From NCBI RefSeq assembly GCF_902713425.1, contig NW_026708843.1:135083-199082 (forward strand): DNA of 64,000 nucleotides, in the 5' to 3' direction. The notes under the pieces were generated by a model, which ran no database searches, was not told the origin of the DNA, and saw only the letters and a list, made by a program, of their open reading frames with translations. The stretch is from Acipenser ruthenus (Eukaryota > Chordata > Actinopteri > Acipenseriformes > Acipenseridae). Made by a program: the position numbers and the translations under genes. Shown one piece after another: positions 1 through 10,081 of this stretch; positions within the stretch are counted from its first letter, which is position 1; every line of letters starts with the position of its first letter.

Positions 1-129
1 CATCCATTCCAGGTTTTAAAATTAGCCTGACCAGTGTGTCTAGGTATCAAGCTCAGGTGTGTCTTATTAAGCATAGTAAAACCAGGAATGGATCAGACTG
101 CTATTCAACGGGAGCCTTATTTCCATCCC

Positions 130-136
<7 letters not shown>
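1..136 (+). repeat. Inverted-terminal-repeat element, partial copy (about 180-bp family)
   Basis: A diverged, partial member of a short palindromic family also seen at 5075, 5906, 7692, 19735, 20879 and 22252. Shared words are 'cagtgtgtctagg', 'aagctcaggtgtgtctta' and 'aaaaccaggaatggatca'. The arms of full copies are inverted versions of each other, so this is most likely a non-autonomous DNA transposon (MITE). The left end is outside or lost. Confidence 0.55.

Positions 137-218
<82 letters not shown>
133..218. repeat. (AT)n microsatellite
   Basis: Pure TA dinucleotide run of about 85 bp. Reading frames across it translate as alternating Tyr/Ile and are not genes. Confidence 0.95.
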
Positions 219-254
219 GCACACAAATGAACAATATATGAATCAATGTTGTAC

Positions 255-411
255 CATCAGAATTTAGTCCCAGGCTTTCTAGCTGCCGGTTAAGCCCCGC
301 CCCCGAATCCTCCGTCACGTTCTGAGCGGAATCTTCGGGATTCTCAGCCACTCCCCCGTCACATGACCTGGTTGTCTCGGTAACGGAAGCGTCTTTGTGT
401 TCTTTCAGAAT
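255..411 (-). CDS. Possible internal exon of an unidentified minus-strand gene
   Basis: On the minus strand an acceptor (ctgttctag) is followed by 157 nt without a stop and a donor (GATG|gtacaa). The piece encodes 52 acidic, Ser/Thr-rich residues beginning [14 protein letters not shown] and ending [11 protein letters not shown]. It is much richer in CpG and GC than the AT-rich flanks. Its phase (0 at entry) fits the phase-0 exit of the candidate exon at 3206-3355, so both could belong to one gene running off the left edge. I do not recognise the protein. No further exon is visible between the two, so this rests on splice sites and composition only. Confidence 0.35.
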
Positions 412-419
412 CTAGAACA

Positions 420-1060
420 GGCGTAAACGAAAAGAAAGCTGTGTTATTAGAATATTTTAAAATAGCTTTCATTTATATTTTTCATTAAATCACTCCTTGA
501 CAAACGTTTCATTTTGATGTCGTTCCTGATACTGTAAATTACCGGAAATCAAGAAATTCCTGTTCAATTTCTATTTAAATAAAAGATAACTTATTTTAAC
601 ATAAATATAATTGCACATAAAAATAAATCGCACTATAAATGCAATATTAGTCAGTCAGATAAACAAAATAATGCATTCCTTAAATTTATTTTAATATTTG
701 TACCATTAAAAATTATAATCCAGTTCCCGGCATTTAGAAATTTGTAAACCCCATGATTACATGATAATACTATATATTATCTGTTATATTAATGAATGTA
801 ACGCTATTCCATATTAAAAAGGGTCAATATTAAAACGCGGTGATGTGTGTCTGTAGTACATTAGCGAAATCTTCATTTCATGTAAAATACAGCTTTTAAT
901 AAAGATTCTGATCAAAATAAACAAACAAACCAAACCAAACAAACAAAAACAAAATCGATTTGTAGTTTTCTTAACCAAATTAATTAGACTTTATTAATTT
1001 AATTTTTATATAGTTTCTTTGATTATATGATATTAAATAAAATATCTAAACTATGTTCTT
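420..1060. other. AT-rich non-coding DNA
   Basis: No exon, RNA gene or clear repeat seen, apart from a short stretch near 1010-1050 that resembles the 3' part of the Tc1-like MITE at 27384. Confidence 0.5.

Positions 1061-1063
<3 letters not shown>

Positions 1064-1118
<55 letters not shown>
1064..1118. repeat. (AT)n microsatellite
   Basis: Pure TA run directly before a dispersed hammerhead-like repeat copy. Confidence 0.9.
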
Positions 1119-1119
<1 letters not shown>

Positions 1120-1121
<2 letters not shown>

Positions 1122-1271
1122 AATAAATCATGGATTTGAATGTAAACAATAACAAGTAGTTGTCATGCCGTCAAAAACCTATAAATACCTCCAATGTTTG
1201 GATTCAAACACAGGCTCCCTTGAGAAAGATACGTACGACATATCGAAACGTTGGGCAGCTGGCTCTCTGAG

Positions 1272-1275
<4 letters not shown>
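1120..1275 (+). repeat. Dispersed repeat with hammerhead-like end (copy 1)
   Basis: About 150 bp closely matched at 52781-52930 and, as a short reverse-strand piece, at 44705-44775. It ends in 'gatacgtacgacatatcg' followed by 'aaacgttgggcagctggc'. The GATA...TATC arms before GAAACG recall the stem II plus GAAA core of hammerhead ribozymes known at the ends of Penelope-like retroelements. The family assignment is inference. Confidence 0.5.

Positions 1276-1346
<71 letters not shown>
1276..1346. repeat. (AT)n microsatellite
   Basis: Pure TA run after the hammerhead-like repeat; further short TA tracts occur at about 1380-1400, 1446-1462 and 1491-1521. Confidence 0.9.
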
Positions 1347-1353
<7 letters not shown>

Positions 1354-1486
1354 ACATTTTAAAAAATTGATATATATATAAATTAAATATATATATATAC
1401 ACTATCTAAACTATGTTTATTATATCAATGAACATTGTTTAGATTTATATATATATATATATAATTATGTCTCAATCCTAACATTC

Positions 1487-1526
<40 letters not shown>

Positions 1527-1845
1527 TATCATATTTTCGTTTTATTTTTCACAAATTTTGTTTTATTTCGTTTTATCCATTAAAAAAAACAAGTTGTTTT
1601 ATTTCGTTTTATTACAGATACACGTTAATAAAATAACTCAAATACATGGATATAAATAAAAAAAACAACAAAGTGTACACCGTGTTTGAACTATATACAC
1701 ATTTAAAAAAAATAAAAATGATCAATTAAAAAAATAATTACATTTTGACATAAACAGACCTGACACACACAAAAGAATTCTCACTAGCGGCACGGTAAAG
1801 TCCCTCACTTTTTTTTTTTTTAATTAACTGCCTATTTACAGTAAA

Positions 1846-2073
1846 TTATTATTATTTATTTCTTAGCAGACGCCCTTATCCAGGGCGACTTACAATTGTT
1901 ACAAGATATCACATTATTTTTACACACAATTATCGATTTAGACAGTTGGGACTCCTGGGACTGAACCCACGACCCTCCGGTCAAGAGTCAAAAATCAAAC
2001 CGTTGAACAAAAACAGCAGCAGTGTCACCTCCACCTGGGATTGAACCCTAACCACTACTCCACACTGCTGCCC
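1846..2073 (-). mobile_element. tRNA-derived SINE, family I (rearranged copy)
   Basis: Reverse copy of the commonest SINE here: L2-type tail at 1861-1895, then the tRNA-like head ending in 'actactccacactgctgccc'. Extra bases (about 1985-2025) interrupt the head relative to other copies. Confidence 0.8.
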
Positions 2074-2184
2074 ATACTGCCCGTGCCCTCTATACGAATC
2101 AATATGATAAAATACAATTACAAAAAAACTTGCATTACTGCACAGTGGAAATCAAATCAGCGTGAAGGATATCAAATCAACAAA

Positions 2185-2284
2185 CGCACACACACACACA
2201 CGCATGCACACACACACACACGCACGCACGCACACACACGCACACACACACACGCACGCACGCACACACACACACACACACAAG
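2185..2284. repeat. (CA)n / (CACG)n microsatellite
   Basis: Alternating CA with interspersed CACG over about 100 bp. Confidence 0.95.
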
Positions 2285-2735
2285 AAAAAACGTTGTACAT
2301 TTCTACATGAACTCATAAAGCTAAAATTGGGATATTTTGCGCATGTCTTCATAAGGAGCTTCAATCTAGAATTAAACGCAAGCGTACAATAGAACTCCAT
2401 GTTTTCTTTATCTCATGGTTTGTCGTTTTTTTGGGGGGGACGGGGGACGGGACACAATGAACGGAAGCCACAGGAAATCACTGTGTTTTATAATCTAGCA
2501 TTCTGGCGCCTGAGCCCAAACAGCATGTCAAATCCACAATGCCGTTCTGCGTTTGCTCTTGAGAGCCGTTTTTTTTTTTTTTTTAATTAGTGAAACAAAA
2601 AATAAAAGAAATATTTGGACAAAACAACAGATAAAAAGTTGAACAGAAACAAATCAGCAACACAAACTGACACCGAACAAATAAACAAGCACCGTGCTGG
2701 TATAGGACTGTTGTCATTCTTTACTTTCCATTTCG

Positions 2736-2739
<4 letters not shown>

Positions 2740-2792
<53 letters not shown>

Positions 2793-2916
2793 CTCTCCTC
2801 TCTCTCCCTCTCCTCTCTCTCCCTCTCCTTCTCTCCCCCTCTGTCTCTCTCCCTTCTCCTCTCTCCCCCTCTCCCACTCTCTCTCCCTCTCTCCCTCTCT
2901 CTCCCTCCCTCTCTTG

Positions 2917-3002
<86 letters not shown>
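2740..3002. repeat. (CT)n microsatellite
   Basis: About 260 bp of CT repeats with short CCCT interruptions. All reading frames across it are low-complexity artefacts. Confidence 0.95.
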
Positions 3003-3005
<3 letters not shown>

Positions 3006-3205
3006 AACACCCACCCTGAACAAGGAAAGATGCAGGTTTATATATTCTTGTTTGAAATAATAACACAGTATAGCACAATACCTTTGAAATCACAAGACAT
3101 TCTAAACGATAAAACAATAAATGCAACATATTTCATCAGCAGGGCCTGCCTCCTTTAATGATACAGTGCATCTTATGAGCGCTCATTTCAGTATTTTAAA
3201 TGTAC

Positions 3206-3355
3206 CTGATTAGAGTTCTCATTGTCAGCAGGGACGGCCGTGGCATCGCCCCACCCAAGCAGCCTCCACAGATACTGCAGCATGTTTAACTGGATCTCTC
3301 CCACTCTCTGGATCAACGCCACAGTGACTGTGTGCACCCCTGCCCGCAACAGGCT
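3206..3355 (-). CDS. Possible 150-nt internal exon of an unidentified minus-strand gene
   Basis: On the minus strand a good acceptor (ctctctattctacag) is followed by exactly 50 codons and a donor (AATCAG|gtacat). The translation begins SLLRAGVHTVTVALIQ and contains an amphipathic, Leu/Trp-rich stretch (LNMLQYLWRLLGWG) before an acidic, Asn-rich end. Composition is coding-like and unlike the minisatellite that abuts it at 3427. Entry and exit are phase 0, compatible with a join to the candidate exon at 255-411 and also with the duplicated first exon at 6164-6190. I do not recognise the family; it could also be an exon remnant. Confidence 0.4.
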
Positions 3356-3426
3356 CTGTAGAATAGAGAGAGAGGCGCGGTCACAGGGTGCGAAGGTCAA
3401 TCTCATGTGCTGTGCTTCCCATAAAG

Positions 3427-5073
3427 CACAGGGAAGCATTGTAAAGCACAGAGAGGTGTGGTAAAGCATAGGGAAGCATTGCAAAGCACAGAGAGGTCTG
3501 GTAAAGCATAGGGAAGCATTGTAAAGCACAGAGGGGTCTGGTAAAGCATAGGGAAGCATTGTAAAGCACAGAGAGGTGTGGTAAAGCATAGGGAAGCATT
3601 GTAAAGCACAGAGAGGTCTGGTAAAGCATAGGGAAGCATTGTAAAGCACAGAGAGGTGTGGTAAAGCATAGGGAAGCATTGTAAAGCACAGAGAGGTGTG
3701 GTAAAGCATAGGGAAGCATTGTAAAGGACAGAGAGGTCTGGTAAAGCATAGGGAAGCATTGTAAAGCACAGAGAGGTCTGGTAAAGCATAGGGAAGCATT
3801 GTAAAGCACAGAGAGGTCTGGTAAAGCACAGGGAAGCATTGTAAAGCACAGAGAGGTCTGGTAAAGCATAGGGAAGCATTGTAAAGCACAGAGAGGTGTG
3901 GTAAAGCATAGGGAAGCATTGTAAAGGACAGAGAGGTCTGGTAAAGCATAGGGAAGCATTGTAAAGCACAGAGAGGTCTGGTAAAGCATAGGGAAGCATT
4001 GTAAAGCACAGAGAGGTCTGGTAAAGCACAGGGAAGCATTGTAAAGCACAGAGAGGTCTGGTAAAGCATAGGGAAGCATTGTAAAGCACAGAGAGGTCTG
4101 GTAAAGCATAGGGGAGCATTGTAAAGCACAGAGAGGTCTGGTAAAGCATAGAGAAGCATTGTAAAGCACAGAGAGGTGTTGTAAAGCATAGGGAAGCATT
4201 GTAAAGCACAGAGAGGTCTGGTAAAGCATAGGGGAGCATTGTAAAGCACAGAGAGGTGTGGTAAAGCATAGGGGAGCATTGTAAAGCACAGAGAGGTGTG
4301 GTAAAGCATAGGGAAGCATTGTAAAGCACAGAGAGGTGTGGTAAAGCATAGGGAAGCATTGTAAAGCACAGAGAGGTCTGGTAAAGCATATGGAAGCATT
4401 GTAAAGCTCAGAGAGGTGTGGTAAAGCATAGGGAAGCATTGTAAAGCACAGAGAGGTGTGGTAAAGCATAGGGAAGCATTGTAAAGGACAGAGAGGTCTG
4501 GTAAAGCATAGGGAAGCATTGTAAAGCACAGAGAGGTCTGGTAAAGCATAGGGAAGCATTGTAAAGCACAGAGAGGTCTGGTAAAGCACAGGGAAGCATT
4601 GTAAAGCACAGAGAGGTCTGGTAAAGCATAGGGAAGCATTGTAAAGCACAGAGAGGTCTGGTAAAGCATAGGGGAGCATTGTAAAGCACAGAGAGGTCTG
4701 GTAAAGCATAGAGAAGCATTGTAAAGCACAGAGAGGTGTTGTAAAGCATAGGGAAGCATTGTAAAGCACAGAGAGGTGTGGTAAAGCATAGGGAAGCATT
4801 GTAAAGCACAGAGAGGTCTGGTAAAGCATAGGGAAGCATTGTAAAGCACAGAGAGGTCTGGTAAAGCATAGAGAAGCATTGTAAAGCACAGAGAGGTGTG
4901 GTAAAGCACAGGGAAGCATTGTAAAGCACAGAGAGGTGTGGTAAAGCATAGGGAAGCATTGTAAAGCACAGAGAGGTGTTGTAAAGCATAGGGAAGCATT
5001 GTAAAGCACAGAGAGGTCTGGTAAAGCATAGGGAAGCATTTTAAAGCACAGAGAGGTCTGGTAAAGGGCTAGC
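3427..5073 (-). repeat. 40-bp minisatellite array A (about 41 units)
   Basis: Unit of 40 bp made of two related 20-bp halves, 'gtaaagcacagagaggtctg' and 'gtaaagcatagggaagcatt'. No unit contains a stop on the opposite strand, and since 40 is not divisible by 3 the array yields three overlapping false reading frames up to 613 codons long. Most variation is at one position (ggtCtg or ggtGtg). The right edge joins an inverted-repeat element at 'ggtaaagggctagcaataag'. The same junction occurs inverted at about 22425-22440. Confidence 0.97.
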
Positions 5074-5074
5074 A

Positions 5075-5216
5075 ATAAGACTCCTGTTCCACAGCAGTGT
5101 GATCCAGTCCTGGTTCCACTGGGAGTTTAATAATAAGACACACCTGAGCTTGTTAGCTAGACACACTGGGGGCTGATCAAGCTGGTAGTAAAACCTGGAC
5201 TGGGTGACTCAGCAGT
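5075..5216 (-). mobile_element. Inverted-terminal-repeat element (about 180-bp family)
   Basis: Near-complete member of the palindromic family: 'aagactcctgttccacagc' at one end and 'taaaacctggactgggtgac' at the other, with 'acacctgagcttgttagct' between. Probably a non-autonomous DNA transposon. Confidence 0.6.
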
Positions 5217-5499
5217 AAGAAATATACATAGACTCAAATAGAGCAATATTGTACCATTATTAACCTGCAACACTCTGCTTCCCCCTAGTGGATGTAAAAA
5301 AAGGTGCAGTAAAGCATAGGGAAGTTATATAATAACTATAACAATAGTTTTCTGTAAGGCTTCCGTGACTTTCTGCGGATGTGTACTGGGGTCTGAGTAA
5401 TCTGGAAAGTGAAAGTGTTCTTGTTTCAACAGTTTCCAAGAAACGGTCTTTATAATAATATAGAGGTTTTTTTTTTTTTTTTTTTAGTGATGAATTTAA

Positions 5500-5905
5500 A
5501 TTGTCAAGTCTATTAAACTGCAGTTACAATGTAATTCCAGTCTAGTCTAGTGATATTAAACTGCAGTTACAATGTAATTCCAGTCCAGTCTAGTCTAGTG
5601 ATATTAAACTGCAGTTACAATGTAATTCCAGTCCAGTCCAGTCTAGTGATATTAAACTGCAGTTACAATGTAATTCCAGTCCAGTCCAGTCTAGTGATAT
5701 TAAACTGCAGTTACAATGTAATTCCAGTCCAGTCTAGTCTAGTGATATTAAACTGCAGTTACAATGTAATTCCAGTCCAGTCTAGTGATATTAAACTGCA
5801 GTTACAATGTAATTCCAGTCCAGTCCAGTCTAGTGATATTAAACTGCAGTTACAATGTAATTCCAGTCCAGTCCAGTCTAGTGATATTAAACTGCAGTTA
5901 CAATG
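5500..5905 (+). repeat. 39-49 bp minisatellite, first array
   Basis: Units of 'gatattaaactgcagttac' plus 'aatgtaattcc' and a variable number of 5-bp tccag/tctag blocks, about nine units. A longer array of the same unit lies at 20095-20880, in the same place relative to the duplicated first exon. Confidence 0.95.
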
Positions 5906-6068
5906 CAGGGCTGGGAATCAGACTCCCGCTGCACAGCAGTGTGATCCAGTCCTGGTTTCACTGGGAGTTTAATAATAAGACACTCCTGAGCTTGTTAGCT
6001 AGACACACTGGGGGCTGATCAAGCTGGTAGTAAAACCTGGACTGGGTGACACTGCTGTGCAATAGGAG
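5906..6068 (-). mobile_element. Inverted-terminal-repeat element (about 180-bp family)
   Basis: Copy between the minisatellite and the duplicated first exon; its counterpart in the second duplicate is at 20879-21052. Confidence 0.6.
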
Positions 6069-6163
6069 TCTTATTCCCTGCCCTGGAAACAGCCATAGAG
6101 AATGGTGCAGAACACACACACACTATATAAAAATAGCTTTATAGGAATTTAAAAGCAACTTAC

Positions 6164-6190
6164 CAACACACTTGTGTCTGTAGAAGTCAT
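6164..6190 (-). pseudogene. Duplicated first coding exon of the small ubiquitin-like gene
   Basis: Minus-strand ATG followed by MTSTDTSVL and a perfect donor (TTG|gtaagt). It is the near-identical twin of the first exon at 21141-21167 (MTSTDTSVV). Matching DNA extends on both sides: minisatellite, inverted-repeat element, GC-rich upstream region to about 6380, and 7190-7700 beyond a LINE insertion. No ubiquitin-fold exon follows on the left where one would be expected (5216-5460 holds nothing similar). Either this is an orphan exon, or it was captured by another gene: its phase-0 donor would fit the unknown exon at 3206-3355. Confidence 0.55.
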
Positions 6191-6383
6191 CTCAAACAGG
6201 TTTGAATCCTGGCAGTGAAAATAACGGAGGTATTGGAATATAGACTGCTTTTAATGTTCCAAACCACGCCCCCTTTGTCACTCACCGCCCCACCCCTCTG
6301 CCTAGCCCCTCCCACTCGCCCCTCCCCTCCTCTGCCTAGCCCACCCCACTCCTCTTCGTTGCTGTGTGCAAGCACAGGTCTTT

Positions 6384-6384
6384 G

Positions 6385-6438
<54 letters not shown>

Positions 6439-7187
6439 TATTTCTTAGCAGACACCCTTATCCAGGGCGACTTACAATCGTAAGCAAATACATTTCAAGT
6501 GTTACAATACAAGTAATACAATAAGAGCAAGAAACACAATAACTTTTGTTCAAGTGTGACAAACCACAATTCAATAATACAGCAGATAATAGTGATAGTT
6601 ACATCAGGATATGATTAAATAGTGATAGTTACATCAGGATATGATTAAATACAAAGTACTACAGGTTAAACACTTGGCAGATTACAGTATTCTGAAGTAC
6701 AGGATTAAATGCAGTAAAATAGGGGGCAGATAAGAGCAAAATAAAGCACATTTACATGAAGGGTGATAGTGTCCCAGGATACAAACAGAGGAGTTCTACA
6801 GGTGCTGTCTGAAGAGGTGAGTCTTAAGGAGGCGCCGGAATGTGGTCAGGGACTGGGCAGTCCTGACATCTGTAGGAAGGTCATTCCACCACTGCGGAGC
6901 AAGGGTGGAGAAGGAGCGGGCTCTGGAGGCAGGGGAGCGTAGCGGAGGTAGAGCCAGTCTTCTAGTGCAGGCGGAGCGGAGAGGTCGAGTGGGGGTGTAG
7001 GGAGAGATGAGGGTCTGGAGGTAGCTGGGTGCAGTCTGGTCAAGGCATCTGTAGGCTAGTACAAGAGTCTTGAACTGGATGCGAGCGGTGATCGGGAGCC
7101 AGTGGAGCGAGCGGAGTAGTGGAGTAGCGTGGGCGAAGCGAGGCAGAGATGCAAGGATTAGAAGCAACGAAGGGCGTGGAATCAAGT
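6384..7187 (-). mobile_element. L2-like LINE, 5'-truncated, with ORF2 C-terminus
   Basis: The minus strand carries the last roughly 129 codons of a non-LTR reverse transcriptase protein (6796-7185), with the typical 'LHWLPITARIQFKTLVLAYR' block and the WWNDLP and [10 protein letters not shown] motifs. An AT-rich 3' UTR follows, then the L2-type tail at about 6440-6480 and (ATT)n at 6386-6437. It inserted into the first copy of the segmental duplication; the second copy lacks it near 21400. Confidence 0.85.
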
Positions 7188-7189
7188 GA

Positions 7190-7690
7190 AGGGATTTCTC
7201 CTGTTATTATTTTTCTGTTGCTTTGGGCCGTCAAATCTCCGTAGCTATGGAAACGCAAAAGTACCCAAAATTCCCCAGCTTTTAGCTTTTTTTCTTTTTT
7301 TCTTCTTTTTTTTCAGAAATAGCTGATAAAGAAGGCGGGTCGGCGCTGTGACCCAGCACGGTGTAAACAGTGTACTGTTTTTATTCATCTATGTAGGTAT
7401 TGTCTTGTTTAATTAACACGTATAATATTAATGCCGAGGTATTTATTTTTAACATGTTTACTTCGTCAGACGTTTGTTTGAAATCAAAGAGCATTCTCGA
7501 AATAATATTTGCATTCATCACTAAAAAAAAAAAAAATTGCAACCCAGACACCCCGTTTACACACTCCCCCTTGTAAAAGTTTACCACAGTCGTTTTGCGC
7601 GGTGTGTTTACAGTTTTCCCTCGAGTTTCGCTCATGTTTATACTATTTATCATTGCTTACCGTCATTTCCTGTGTTTTTTAGTACGCTTT
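7190..7690. other. Upstream part of segmental duplication, copy A
   Basis: Matches 21400-22250 in blocks: 'gggccgtcaaatctccgtag', then 'cggcgctgtgacccagcacg', then a region with 'gtttacagttttccctcgag'. No exon seen. It probably contains former promoter DNA of the ubiquitin-like gene. Confidence 0.6.
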
Positions 7691-7691
7691 A

Positions 7692-7868
7692 CAGAGCTGG
7701 TAATCAGACTCCTATTGCACAGCAGCGTCACCCAGTCCAGGTTTTACTACCAGCTTGATCAGCCCCCAGTGTGTCTAGGGAACAAGCTCAGGTGTGTCTT
7801 ATTATTAAACTCACAGTGAAACCAGGACTGGATCACATTGCTGTGCAGCGGGAGTCTGATTATCATCT
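7692..7868 (+). mobile_element. Inverted-terminal-repeat element, full copy (about 180 bp)
   Basis: Left end 'aatcagactcctattgcaca' and right end 'cagcgggagtctgatt' are imperfect inverted copies, about 50 bp per arm. It lies right beside minisatellite array B, as the copy at 22252 lies beside array D. Confidence 0.65.
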
Positions 7869-7883
7869 CTTTAACACACCTCG

Positions 7884-8305
7884 CTGTGCTTTACAATGCT
7901 TCCCTGTGCTTTACCAGACCTCTCTGTGCTTTACAATGCTTCCCTATGCTTTACCACACCTCTCTGTGCTTTACAATGCTTCCCTATGCTTTACCAGACC
8001 TCTCTGTGCTTTACAATGCTTCCCTATGCTTTACCACACCTCTCTGTGCTTTACAATGCTTCCCTATGCTTTACCAGACCTCTCTATGCTTTACAATGCT
8101 TCCCTATGCTTTACCAGACCTCTCCGTGCTTTACAATGCTTCCCTGTGCTTTACCACACCTCTCTGTGCTTTACAATGCTTCCCTATGCTTTACCACACC
8201 TCTCTGTGCTTTACAATGCTTCCCTATGCTTTACCAGACCTCTCTGTGCTTTACAATGCTTCCCTGTGCTTTACCACGCCTCTCTGTGCTTTACAATGTT
8301 TACCT
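7884..8305 (+). repeat. 40-bp minisatellite array B (about 10 units)
   Basis: Same unit as array A in the opposite orientation. It decays at the right into 'gctttcactgtgctttatcg'. Confidence 0.95.
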
Positions 8306-8509
8306 ATGCTTCCCCGTGCTTTCACTGTGCTTTATCGCACTCTGTACTTTGTGTCAGTTTGATAAAGGCTGTACCATTTGAGGCTTAAACAGCAGGCTTA
8401 AAGATAAGACTCTTACCTTCTTTAGTGATAAAAACAAGATAACGATAAACTTTACCGGGAATCAGCAGGTATAAAGGTGAAAGAACACTTTGAATAAATC
8501 TCAATACTG

Positions 8510-8862
8510 TAGCAGGGCTCCCCAGACCCGGTCCTGGGGGAAGCCCCCTCGGTCCTGGGACCCCCCCCCCCCCCACCCCCACCTTGTGTGTGTCTGCTGG
8601 TTTCCATTCTACTGAGCTCTCGATACTGAACTATAAAATTGAACTGATATATTCGCTTAATTCGATTTTTTAAAATTGTTTAAACAGTTATACATGACTG
8701 AAATCTGCAACATTTTACAGCTCAGAGCGATTACAAAGGTCTCGTTAAGCTCATTATCAGTTCAGTTTAGGGTTTAGTGAAGAAATTCACTAATGAAAGC
8801 CAAAAAACACAGGGGGGGGGGGGGGGTGTCCCCCCAGGACTGGGGTCGGGAGCCCCTGCTTT
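8510..8862. mobile_element. Probable hAT-like MITE
   Basis: Ends are inverted: 'cagggctccccagacccggt' at left and 'ggggtcgggagcccctg' at right, each next to 'cctggggg'-type runs. This CAGGGGTCCCC style of end is familiar from fish hAT elements. No clear 8-bp target duplication was found and no transposase is present. Confidence 0.5.
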
Positions 8863-8869
8863 AAGGTAG

Positions 8870-9088
8870 AAGGGACATGCGCGGAATAGCACATGGGAGT
8901 TTAGCTAATCGAAGTAACTTGATTTATTAGGATCACTTTTTGTTTAATAGTTGTACCGGTACTTCACCAGAACAGAAGGTATGTGAACCGTGCACAGTAA
9001 GACCTTGTTTTAAGTGCATCTCCTAATAAAGGAGGCGTGTTTACTGTAAACGCAATATTAACCTTAAAAATAAAAATAAAAACAGAAA
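8870..9088. other. Non-coding, nothing recognised
   Basis: AT-rich single-copy-looking DNA with no exon or repeat I can name. Confidence 0.4.
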
Positions 9089-9190
9089 TACAAAGACTGG
9101 CATGTAAAAGCGAACTCCCTCTTCACGCGATCGTCGCAATTTGAAAATTCGGAATGACCACCACGTGGTTTACATGCGCATTAATTAATC
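9089..9190 (+). mobile_element. Partial copy of a 123-bp MITE
   Basis: Begins 'tacaaagactggcatgta' and contains 'ccacgtggtttacatgcgca', matching the complete element at 54535-54657 but without its right terminal repeat. Confidence 0.55.
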
Positions 9191-9365
9191 ATAATATATA
9201 AAGCAGAAAGTGTGTCTGTCTGTTGTCTGTTCCTTTCTTTCAAACTCTGCACTGTCTCCTCTTTCATTCAGGGGGAGGTCGAGGTCTGTGTTTGTAGCCA
9301 AAATTTTGACCCCCCTCCGGGGTAATTTATTTGGTAACCCCCCCATCGCTGGATTACTACAGTTA

Positions 9366-9602
9366 TTATTATTATTACTTATTTCTTAGCAGACGCTCTT
9401 ATCCAGGGCGACTTACAATTCTTACAAGATATCACATTATTTTTGCATACAATTCCCCATTTATACAGTTGGGTTTTTACTGGAGCAATCTAGGTAAAGT
9501 ACCTTGCTCAAGGGTACAGCAGCAGCGTCCCCCACCTGGGATTGAACCCACGACCCTCCGGTCAAGAGTCCAGAGTCCTAACCACTACTCCACACTGCTA
9601 CA
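9366..9602 (-). mobile_element. tRNA-derived SINE, family I
   Basis: Full reverse copy: L2-type tail, 'cagttgggtttttactggag' body block and tRNA-like head with B-box 'gggattgaacc' (reverse strand). The head end seeds the tandem array that follows. Confidence 0.85.
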
Positions 9603-9738
9603 GTAGCCGTGATACCACTACTCCACCACTACTCCACACTGCTACAGTAGCCGTGATACCACTACTCCACCACTACTCCACACTGCTACAGTAGCCGTGA
9701 TACCACTACTCCACCACTACTCCACACTGCTACAGTCG
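9590..9738 (+). repeat. SINE-head tandem repeat (about 52 bp x 3)
   Basis: The final head bases of the SINE, 'actactccacactgctacag', are repeated about three times with 'tagccgtgatacc' spacers. This is local expansion of a SINE end. Confidence 0.85.
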
Positions 9739-10081
9739 CCTTGTATCTCAAATTAAACAACCCACAAAACCAAAACAGAATAATCGATAATTTATCGGAA
9801 AACGTAAGACTACCGTTCCCCGATTTTCAGCTACTATACAATAATACAGTTAACGCTACGTGCCAGTCGTTGTATGCATATTTCTACTGGAGCAGGTTTT
9901 ATTGTTGTCTTAATCTGCCGTCGATTTACGGGAAGCAAAGGACATGTGATTGATCTCTGAACGCTGTTATCTCGCCTCTCCTGTTGTATAGACCCCGTGG
10001 CGAGCACAGGTGCGCGCAGTCATCGTCGTGTTCATGCAGAGAGCGAGAGAGATCCAGTGAAACGCGAACGAGCCGGCAGAC

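Noticed and set aside
36-267. Open frames of alternating Tyr/Ile
   Set aside because: They are (AT)n microsatellite translations.
2587-3129. Arg/Glu-rich 180-codon frame
   Set aside because: Translation of the (CT)n tract.
3188-5029. 613-codon open frame of Leu/Cys/Phe-rich repeats (and similar frames in all 40-bp arrays)
   Set aside because: Produced by a stop-free 40-bp unit read in three frames at once. It appears in eight places on both strands with no start context or conservation of frame.
3427-5073. CRISPR-like regular repeats
   Set aside because: Units abut with no unique spacers, and the setting is a vertebrate genome.
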